The position numbers and the translations under genes are program-made. A DNA stretch of 8,068 nucleotides from Planctomycetota bacterium (GTDB taxonomy: Bacteria > Planctomycetota > UBA1135), in assembly GCA_002746235.1 (NCBI GenBank), contig NVWJ01000017.1:4747-12814 (forward strand), written 5' to 3'. Under the pieces are notes generated by a model, which saw nothing but the letters and a program-made list of their open reading frames with translations, was not told the DNA's origin and did no database searches. Position 1 is the first letter of the stretch; every line of letters starts with the position of its first letter. This document shows, piece after piece, positions 1-5,361 of this stretch.

Positions 1-267
1 TGGCTTGCCTGGGAAGGCGAAGGATCGTCCGGACTATTGCGAAGTGTTGATGAAGGTCGCCCCGCAGTAATGGGCACCTGGGTTCAGAAAGGGGAAAAGA
101 GAATTTTGGCGCTGGATGAAAGAGTCCAAAAGGAGAGCCAGGATTTCTTGGCTGCATGGGATGGAGCTGAGGTCACCTGGAGTAACAACGGTTGGCAATT
201 ATTAGATGTGAATGGAATTGAGTATCGGTTCTGGAGGGAGTTGGACTATCAATCCTATGATTATTAG
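1..267 (+). CDS. 3' end of an unrecognised protein gene (truncated by window start)
   Basis: The frame is open from the first base and ends at TAG 265-267, giving 88 visible residues. The first possible in-window start is TTG at 37, but the frame continues upstream of it without a stop, so the gene most likely begins outside the window. The visible tail is acidic and aromatic, with many Trp and Tyr residues (for example GTWVQKGEKR and EYRFWRELDYQSYDY). It has no membrane segment, signal peptide or motif I recognise. It could be cargo of the integrative element whose integrase lies at 615-1799, or a neighbouring host gene. No function is proposed. Confidence concerns its reality as a gene, which rests on the open frame and protein-like composition. 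Confidence 0.55.
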   Translation, partial: WLAWEGEGSSGLLRSVDEGRPAVMGTWVQKGEKRILALDERVQKESQDFLAAWDGAEVTWSNNGWQLLDVNGIEYRFWRELDYQSYDY

Positions 268-614
268 TGAGCGAGCTAACCAGCCGTTGCAGATAGGCAT
301 TCGTTTGTTAGTAAGTTCGCCAGGCTGCACTTCAAACAGAGCCGAATAAAGAGATTTTTTACGGACACTCTGGAGCCGACCAGGGAACGAGTTGACTCAT
401 CATGATGCTGAGGATGAGCGCCTGTACCTGGTTGAGCGAGTTCTTGATGGCCGTGAGGAGAGTGAATTGCCGGCATGAGAGAGCTTTGGGCCTCCCCTCC
501 AAAAGTGTCCCCTGCGGGACTCCTCCCAATGGGGAAAGGGGTCTCGCGAGCACGGTTAGAGAAGTACGCTTTGTGGTTTGCGTAATGAACCGCAGACTTA
601 GTTGAGCAGTACTC
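268..614. other. Non-coding stretch with GC-rich hairpins, no gene seen
   Basis: About 350 bases lie between the stop of the left-hand gene and the stop of the integrase. The short frames here have no ribosome-binding site, recognisable domain or consistent codon bias, so none is called. Two adjacent hairpins are visible: GTCCC/GGGAC (507-511 with 516-520, loop CTGC) and TCCC/GGGA (524-527 with 532-535). There is also an inverted pair CTCATC/GATGAG at 396-401 and 413-418, and a T6 run at 355-360. The GC-rich hairpins could close off transcription of the integrase on the minus strand, but no T-tract follows them there. I see no copy of the tRNA-Pro 3' end, so the far attachment site of the element is not here. 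Confidence 0.4.
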
Positions 615-1799
615 CTAGCCGCATTCCTTCATGATTCTCAGCACCTGAGCTTGATCCAACTCAGCGTAAACTTCTGTGATAGTGGAACTCGAATGCCCCA
701 AGAGTGCACGGGCGGCATCAATGCCGTAATCCTTGCGAATGCGTGTAGCGGCTGAGTGTCTCAACTGGTTAGGGCTCCAACGTGCAATTCCTGCTTTATC
801 GCAGGCTCTATGAATGGCCCTTCGATATGAGAACGGGTCATAGGCGTCTCGAAGAATCCGCTTGGGGTTAGCCTTGGCCTTTCGCTTGCGTTGAATCTGG
901 GAAGGTTGCACCTTCGTTTTTCGATGGCGGCTCTTTTCAGCTCGATACTCAGCATCGGCCTCAATCGGAGAGAAGATGGGGACCTTCGTATTCAGCTTAC
1001 GGAACTCTTCAAGGATCACTTGCGCCTTGGGTCCAAGTGGAATGGAACGACTCCGCCCATGGTGTTCCGTTTTGTGTGAGGCAGGAGAGTAAACCCAGGT
1101 CTTATCAGTGTAATCCAGGTCGCACCAGCACATTTGCACGGCTTCCCCAGGACGCATTCCGGTTAACCACTGCAACTCAATCATGGCGGCTACTTGGCGG
1201 CTTACTAGGGGAAGCACGGTCATCATGTCGGACTCAGAGACTGGACGGACGGGTTTGGATTCACGGGCTTTGGAGCGCCCCCTGCGTAAACCTTGAAGCA
1301 TCTTGATGGATGCTGCCGTTTCGCCAGGAACCTTTTCCTCTTCCACTGCCCAGGTGTAGATTCGCTTGATGACTCCAACGCGCTGATTGATGACCTTGCG
1401 GCATAAGTCAGACTCAATCAACTTCTCTCGGTACACCTTCAGCTTGGAAGGACTGAACTCTGAGGCTGGCAGGGTTCCATAAAGGTCAAGCAACGGCCTA
1501 GCTGCATACTTGATGCTCTCAAGCTCTCTCGTTGGCTTACCGTCCTTGCGGTAGTAGACCTCGGCATGTACCCAATAGTCTGCAATCAGGTCTTTGATCC
1601 AGTAATCGGAACCAATGTTACTTTGAGTCGGAATGGTTCGGCCATTGGAAAGCCATTCCATGAGAAGGCAGTCATAGCGATTATTCGCTTGTTCTGTAGC
1701 CCACTTTCCGGTGTAGAAAGTTTTTCCTGACAGGCGGACATAGCCCTGTCCTGTAGGTTTATGGAAGCAATGCTTCGGTGTTCTTGCTGGTTGATGCAT
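615..1799 (-). CDS. Tyrosine recombinase / phage-type integrase
   Basis: This 394-residue site-specific recombinase would integrate and excise a mobile element by cutting and rejoining DNA through a covalent phosphotyrosine. The N-terminal ~60 residues (HKPTGQ near residue 13) resemble an arm-binding region; residues 65-165 fit a SAM-like core-binding domain; the catalytic domain runs from about 185 to the end. Visible catalytic residues are Arg216 (TGMRPGEA), Lys243 (SHKTEHH), Arg347 (NQLRHSAATR), His369 (LLGHSS) and nucleophile Tyr378 (EVYAE). The first position of the usual HxxR box is Asn344, and a very basic insert (about 286-317) precedes it; both fit my memory of PVC-group integrases. 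Length is normal and the frame is intact, so it may be active. The ATG at 1799 is supported by AAGGA seven bases upstream. It reads away from the tRNA-Pro gene 109 bp distant, the standard position for a tRNA-targeting integrase. Confidence 0.93.
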   Translation of the reverse strand: MHQPARTPKHCFHKPTGQGYVRLSGKTFYTGKWATEQANNRYDCLLMEWLSNGRTIPTQSNIGSDYWIKDLIADYWVHAEVYYRKDGKPTRELESIKYAARPLLDLYGTLPASEFSPSKLKVYREKLIESDLCRKVINQRVGVIKRIYTWAVEEEKVPGETAASIKMLQGLRRGRSKARESKPVRPVSESDMMTVLPLVSRQVAAMIELQWLTGMRPGEAVQMCWCDLDYTDKTWVYSPASHKTEHHGRSRSIPLGPKAQVILEEFRKLNTKVPIFSPIEADAEYRAEKSRHRKTKVQPSQIQRKRKAKANPKRILRDAYDPFSYRRAIHRACDKAGIARWSPNQLRHSAATRIRKDYGIDAARALLGHSSSTITEVYAELDQAQVLRIMKECG

Positions 1800-1806
1800 C
1801 TCGGAT

Positions 1807-1811
1807 TCCTT
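1807..1811 (-). promoter_or_regulatory. Shine-Dalgarno site of the integrase
   Basis: On the minus strand AAGGA lies seven bases before the ATG at 1799. It supports this start and is the clearest ribosome-binding site in the window; most of the other genes here have no comparable site. Confidence 0.6.
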
Positions 1812-1817
1812 GTGAAG

Positions 1818-1833
1818 TGCGTAGTACTACGCA
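1818..1833. promoter_or_regulatory. Perfect 16-bp palindrome upstream of the integrase
   Basis: TGCGTAGTACTACGCA reads identically on both strands with no spacer and no mismatch. Its near edge is 18 bp upstream of the integrase ATG, just outside the ribosome-binding site. This is where a dimeric repressor, an excisionase or an autoregulating integrase could bind. In RNA it could form a six-base-pair hairpin (UGCGUA/UACGCA) with loop GUAC ahead of the integrase start. The operator role is inference; the symmetry is seen directly. Confidence 0.5.
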
Positions 1834-1874
1834 AAAAGAAGGGCTTGCGAGCCGCGCCAGTCCAAGAGGACCGG
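1833..1874 (-). terminator. Likely intrinsic terminator of the tRNA-Pro transcript
   Basis: Reading leftward from the tRNA, the minus strand first forms a seven-base-pair hairpin, CCGGTCC/GGACTGG with loop TCTT and one G-U pair (1874-1857). A short hairpin follows, GGCT/AGCC with loop CGCA (1853-1842), and then the T-rich run CTTCTTTTT (1841-1833). Two hairpins followed by a T-tract, about 35-75 bases past the mature tRNA end, fit rho-independent termination. The second stem is short, so efficiency is uncertain. It would also limit read-through from the tRNA promoter into the integrase. Confidence 0.5.
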
Positions 1875-1907
1875 GTTCGCAAAGATGCTATCGGCAAAGA
1901 CTTAAAG

Positions 1908-1985
<78 letters not shown>

Positions 1986-1997
1986 AACCAGCGGCGA

Positions 1998-2025
1998 ATG
2001 ATACTAGAATCTTGGCATGCAACAA
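1998..2025 (-). promoter_or_regulatory. Probable promoter of tRNA-Pro
   Basis: On the minus strand a -35-like TTGTTG (2025-2020) and a -10-like TATCAT (2003-1998) are separated by 16 bp. The -10 lies 12 bp before the mature tRNA 5' end, which predicts a leader of only about five bases, typical of a tRNA gene. The -35 box lies inside the first codons of the divergent elbB gene. Confidence 0.55.
2005..2010 (+). promoter_or_regulatory. Possible -10 element of elbB
   Basis: TAGAAT lies six bases before the elbB ATG. If used as a -10 element, transcription would begin at about the start codon, giving a leaderless mRNA. There is no good -35 box at 16-18 bp, where the sequence is the 5' end of the tRNA gene. 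The call is therefore tentative. Confidence 0.25.
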
Positions 2026-2691
2026 CCTCAAGTAGGCGTAATCTTGTGTGGCAGTGGACGTTTCGATGGATCTGAAATCCACGAATCGGTCCTGACCCTG
2101 CTGCACCTCTCCCGCGCAGGAGCCAAGATTCGCTGCTTTGCACCCGATGAAGCGCAGTTTTCGGTGTGCGAACACATCGAAGGCAAGTCGGTGGAAGGCG
2201 AGTCGCGCAACATGTTGACGGAGGCATCGCGCATTGCTCGGGGTGAAATTGAGCCACTCTCCCGCGCAAAAACGGCAGAACTCGATGCCCTGATTCTCCC
2301 TGGAGGCAACGGGGCGGCGGTCAATCTATGTGATTTCGGCCTTAAAGGGGCGGCCGGCAGCGTCAACGTCGACCTGCAAACCCTGCTCGCCGATATGGCG
2401 GACCTCCGAAAACCGATCGGCGCTATCTGCATTGCTCCGGCCATCGTCGCCCTAGCCCTACCCAACCGCCAAATCCAAATGACCCTCGGCGATGCCGATT
2501 GTGAGGCGGCACTGGAGGCCAGCAAAACAGGAAACACCTTCACCGCCTGCCCGGTCGACCAAATCGTGTGTGATAAACCCAATCAGGTCGTCACCACCCC
2601 GGCCTATATGCTCGGGCCGGACATCGCCGCCGTCGACCGTGGAATCGGCCTCTTGGTGGAGAAGGTTCTCGCATGGTGCACGCCGCGTTAA
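2017..2691 (+). CDS. elbB: ElbB family DJ-1/PfpI-fold glyoxalase-like protein
   Basis: The 224-residue product aligns along nearly its whole length with E. coli ElbB (about 217 residues), once linked to isoprenoid biosynthesis and shown to have weak glyoxalase activity. Signature blocks are VGVILCGSGRFDGSEIHES (residues 6-24), the SRNMLTEASRIARGEI stretch (63-78), LDALILPGGNGAA (89-101), the nucleophile-elbow Cys138 in GAICIAPA, and CPVD...VVTTPAYML (178-199). It is a cytosolic single-domain protein of the type 1 glutamine amidotransferase-like fold. The ATG at 2017 places VGVIL exactly as in E. coli, although no Shine-Dalgarno site precedes it. Only 14 bp separate its stop from the Enzyme I homologue, so the two are probably cotranscribed. 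The physiological substrate is unsettled for the family. Confidence 0.9.
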   Translation: MQQPQVGVILCGSGRFDGSEIHESVLTLLHLSRAGAKIRCFAPDEAQFSVCEHIEGKSVEGESRNMLTEASRIARGEIEPLSRAKTAELDALILPGGNGAAVNLCDFGLKGAAGSVNVDLQTLLADMADLRKPIGAICIAPAIVALALPNRQIQMTLGDADCEAALEASKTGNTFTACPVDQIVCDKPNQVVTTPAYMLGPDIAAVDRGIGLLVEKVLAWCTPR

Positions 2692-2705
2692 TCTGAGCGG
2701 TAGCC

Positions 2706-4436
2706 ATGACGTCCCCCGTAGACACCCAGAGCGAATCCTCCACCCTTTCCGGCCAGAGCGTGAGTCCCGGCGTGGCTTATGGTCAGATTTTCCTGAGCAT
2801 GGAAAGTCTGGAAGAAATTGGCACCACGCGCTTGGCCGACGACGAGGTCGATGCCGAGTTAGCGCGGGTCGATTCGGTGGCGCGTGCCGCACGGGTTTCT
2901 TTGGTGCACCAGCGTAAGCAGTTGGGCGAACACTTCACCGAAGATCAGCGGCGTATTTTTGACACGCACCTGACCATGTTGGAGGACCCAACCATCGAGG
3001 CGGATTTACGCGGCCGCATCGTCGATGACCGCCTCACTTTTGAATCTGCACTCAAAGATATGCTCGAAGTTTACGAGCGTTTGTTCGAAGTGGTGGAGTC
3101 GGAAAACTTGCGCAATAAGTTGGCCGACATGCGCGACATTGCTTTGCGTTTATTGCGTTTCTCACGCCCGCCAAGCGAGCGCGTGAAGGATCAGGATCGC
3201 AAGGGCGGCATTTTGGTGGTGCGCGAACTTTCCTTGAGCGACCTCACCGAAGCGCTGGATCATGGCATCACGGGGTTGATTGCCGAGCAAGGAAGCTTGT
3301 CGAGCCATGGTGCAATTCTGACTCGCGCGGCCGGCATTCCGGCGGTGATTGGCGTCGGCGATATCGAAGGCAAGTTAAATGCTGGAGCCCACGTTTTGTT
3401 GGACGGCGATAACGGTTTAGTGCTCGTTGAGCCAGATCCAGAAACCGTTCAAATTGCCCAGGGAAGGGCCCCAGAGGGTGGATTTGAGACCTTGCCTCCA
3501 GCCACTTTGCAAGATGGAACGGCGATCCAACTCGAAGCTGCGGTTGCCGCGCCGAGTGAAGCCAAGCAAGTGCGCAGTCTCGGCATTCGCACCATCGGCA
3601 TGTACCGCACCGAGCTGCCAGTCATCCAACGACAGGGGCGCCCGCGGGAAGATTCTTTGGCGGTGCTGTACGGACAAGTGGTAAGTGCTGTCGACCATGT
3701 CACCTTCCGTTTGCCCGATTTATCCTCATCCTCGGAGATCGGATATCTTTACCCAGTTGCCGAGCCCAATCCTAATGCGGGTTTACGTGGGGTGCGTTTG
3801 CTCATGCAGCGCCCCGAGTTGTTGACTTTGCAACTGCGTGCTTTACTGCGTGCGAGTGAAGGCAAAGAAGTCCGAGTTGCGGTGCCGTTTGTGGTCGATG
3901 CCGATGAAATCCGCGTGGTCCGAAGTGCTGCAGAAAATGCACGCGAAGAGTTGCGTTTAGAAGGCCTTAAAGTTCCGCATGCGGTAGAGATTGGTGTGGT
4001 GTTTGAGACGCCAGCTTCTGCATTGCTCGGTCGCGAACTGATGCAAGTCGCCGACTTCGGTTTGATCGGTCTGGACACCCTGGCCGAATGTCTCTTGATG
4101 AGTGATCGCCGCAATCATGAAGAGCTAGTGCTTAACCGCCTACGCAGTGTGCACCCAGTCGTGCTTCGCGCCGTCCGCAAACTCATCTCCGTTTCTGCCG
4201 GCTTGCAAAAACCGATTGGCGTCTACGGCGAAAGCTTAGTTCAACCCGCATTGGCGCAACTCTTAGTCGGCATAGGCGTCCGACGTTTCTCGGTGCGCCC
4301 GTCCATCCTGCGCCAAGCCCACGGCATGCTTCACGCCATGGACCTCGACACCTGCGAACGCGTGGCCGAACTCGCGTGTCGCGCTAGTACTTCCGAAGAC
4401 CTGAAGGCTCTGTTGCCGCAGAGTTGGTTGGTTTAG
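2706..4436 (+). CDS. ptsI: Enzyme I (PtsI) homologue with an altered PEP-binding site
   Basis: At 576 residues this matches the usual length of phosphotransferase Enzyme I, which moves phosphate from PEP to its own histidine and then to HPr. The order is normal: N-terminal domain with helical HPr-binding part (about 17-150), swivelling phospho-His domain with His201 in GSLSSHGAILTRAAGIPAVIG (196-216), then the C-terminal PEP-binding barrel (about 265-576). By motif alignment with E. coli EI, Arg301 (YRTE), Arg335, Arg361, Glu434 (ETPA) and Arg468 are kept. The GGDK loop is instead SSSS (340-343), the phosphate/metal pair Asn454-Asp455 is Asp457-Thr458, and the catalytic Cys502 is Tyr507 (GVYGE). 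PEP-dependent autophosphorylation is therefore doubtful, and a regulatory or phosphorelay role is likely by inference. No HPr or EII gene lies nearby. A partial GAGCGG precedes the ATG. Confidence 0.85.
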   Translation: MTSPVDTQSESSTLSGQSVSPGVAYGQIFLSMESLEEIGTTRLADDEVDAELARVDSVARAARVSLVHQRKQLGEHFTEDQRRIFDTHLTMLEDPTIEADLRGRIVDDRLTFESALKDMLEVYERLFEVVESENLRNKLADMRDIALRLLRFSRPPSERVKDQDRKGGILVVRELSLSDLTEALDHGITGLIAEQGSLSSHGAILTRAAGIPAVIGVGDIEGKLNAGAHVLLDGDNGLVLVEPDPETVQIAQGRAPEGGFETLPPATLQDGTAIQLEAAVAAPSEAKQVRSLGIRTIGMYRTELPVIQRQGRPREDSLAVLYGQVVSAVDHVTFRLPDLSSSSEIGYLYPVAEPNPNAGLRGVRLLMQRPELLTLQLRALLRASEGKEVRVAVPFVVDADEIRVVRSAAENAREELRLEGLKVPHAVEIGVVFETPASALLGRELMQVADFGLIGLDTLAECLLMSDRRNHEELVLNRLRSVHPVVLRAVRKLISVSAGLQKPIGVYGESLVQPALAQLLVGIGVRRFSVRPSILRQAHGMLHAMDLDTCERVAELACRASTSEDLKALLPQSWLV

Positions 4437-4470
4437 GTTGGAAGTAGGTGGGCGCTGCTATTCTCTAGTC

Positions 4471-4941
4471 GTGCGTTTCATATTTACTGTTGTTTTATGC
4501 ATGTCATTGCTTGCCTGTGGAGGCATTCTGTCAAAGACCTATGAGCCAACCGATTTCTTTGAAAAACACGACGGCCTCTCTTTTTTCAAGGCGATCGAGA
4601 ATGAAACCATAAAGAAGTACGCGCATTCATCCAGTACAGGTGAAAAGCGCCCTAGTTGCTCCACGACCTTTAGCCTGCAGTTTATTCACTCCACCCAAAC
4701 TTCACAGGAACTCATGATTTCCTATGCCGATTTCGTCCAGTCCGACCTCCTTGCAAACGGATGTGTTTTGTTAGATAGTGGGAATGGAAAGTACATTCCT
4801 GGTTTCAATTATCGATACGCGACTGAGAATCGAACCGGTGTCCTGCAAGCGCGCGCCTTTTCTCAGGCCGATGGAAGCATTCTCATCGAAATGACTCTGT
4901 ATGAACATGAAGAGAAGAAACTGAGCTGGACTTCATCCTGA
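4471..4941 (+). CDS. Small predicted lipoprotein of unknown function
   Basis: From GTG 4471 the product is 156 residues and begins MRFIFTVVLCMSLLACGG. That is a short lipoprotein signal with one Arg, a hydrophobic core and a perfect LLAC lipobox, placing the lipidated Cys at residue 16. The frame is also open from a TTG at 4438, directly after the Enzyme I stop, but that start would put an 11-residue extension (EVGGRCYSLVV) before the signal, so GTG is preferred. The mature part is polar and soluble, with a Cys pair (about residues 63 and 98) that could form a disulphide. No domain is recognised. It is 34 bp downstream of the Enzyme I homologue and 7 bp upstream of a small membrane protein gene. 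No Shine-Dalgarno site is visible. Confidence 0.6.
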   Translation: MRFIFTVVLCMSLLACGGILSKTYEPTDFFEKHDGLSFFKAIENETIKKYAHSSSTGEKRPSCSTTFSLQFIHSTQTSQELMISYADFVQSDLLANGCVLLDSGNGKYIPGFNYRYATENRTGVLQARAFSQADGSILIEMTLYEHEEKKLSWTSS

Positions 4942-4948
4942 GCATTCC

Positions 4949-5314
4949 TTGAAGATAGATCAAACAAAGCCCTCGAACCGGGACCTGGTAAACCAAGCTT
5001 TCCGCTATCTACCGGCCTACTTAGGCGCGTGTATTGGATTTCTCACCATGACTTGGGGGAAAGACTCAGAGACCGATTCGGAGGGGCGCTTATGGCAATT
5101 CCTGTTGATCCTCACAGCACTGATTGCCTTAGTAAGTAGCTTTGCCTTTTGGATTGCGGGCAAGCGAGCTTACGCCCAATGGATGGAAACGGCCGATGAC
5201 CTCGCGCGCCTTAGCGCAACCAAGGCGTGGGGAAGAGTGCAAAGCCTTGCTGTCTTGTTTTTCCTTCTGGGCGGCGCACTTGGTGCCGGCATTGGTTTCG
5301 TGTGGACGATGTAG
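4949..5314 (+). CDS. Small three-helix inner-membrane protein, unknown function
   Basis: The 121-residue product has three hydrophobic segments at about residues 20-36, 49-70 and 97-119. Between the second and third is a charged, amphipathic cytoplasmic-like stretch (AGKRAYAQWMETADDLARL). The third segment is rich in glycine (LGGALGAGIGFVW). The best start is TTG 4949, seven bases after the lipoprotein stop, with no Shine-Dalgarno site; translation coupled to the upstream gene would explain the weak start. No family is recognised. The tight spacing suggests it works with, or is at least expressed with, the lipoprotein. It ends 38 bp before the convergent stop of the VWA gene. Confidence 0.6.
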   Translation: MKIDQTKPSNRDLVNQAFRYLPAYLGACIGFLTMTWGKDSETDSEGRLWQFLLILTALIALVSSFAFWIAGKRAYAQWMETADDLARLSATKAWGRVQSLAVLFFLLGGALGAGIGFVWTM

Positions 5315-5347
5315 TCGACCCCATTTCGTTTCGATTGCACAAGCGCG

Positions 5348-5361
5348 TTGGACTAATCCAA
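5348..5361. terminator. Weak hairpin at the convergent gene junction
   Basis: TTGGA/TCCAA with loop CTAA forms a five-base-pair stem across the stop codon of the minus-strand VWA gene, 34 bp past the stop of the plus-strand membrane protein gene. No T-tract of useful length follows on either strand. It may help stop or protect both transcripts, but the evidence is slight. Confidence 0.2.

Noticed and set aside
276..605. Three short open frames in the gap between the left gene and the integrase
   Set aside because: They overlap each other on both strands, lack ribosome-binding sites and recognisable motifs, and run through GC-rich hairpins.
268..614. Far attachment site or direct repeat of the tRNA-Pro 3' end within the window
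   Set aside because: No stretch matching the tRNA 3' half was found on either strand by eye in this gap or in 1-267.
2028..2582. 184-residue minus-strand open frame inside elbB
   Set aside because: It is wholly antisense to a gene with strong family motifs, is rich in Ser, Arg and Pro as expected of a shadow frame, and has no domain or ribosome-binding site.
3427..4114. Several 80-120 residue frames on both strands inside the Enzyme I gene
   Set aside because: They are shadows of a long gene whose motifs are continuous in its own frame across this interval.
4438..4470. TTG start at 4438 for the small lipoprotein
   Set aside because: It adds an atypical 11-residue stretch before a classical lipoprotein signal. 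GTG 4471 gives a standard signal and lipobox.
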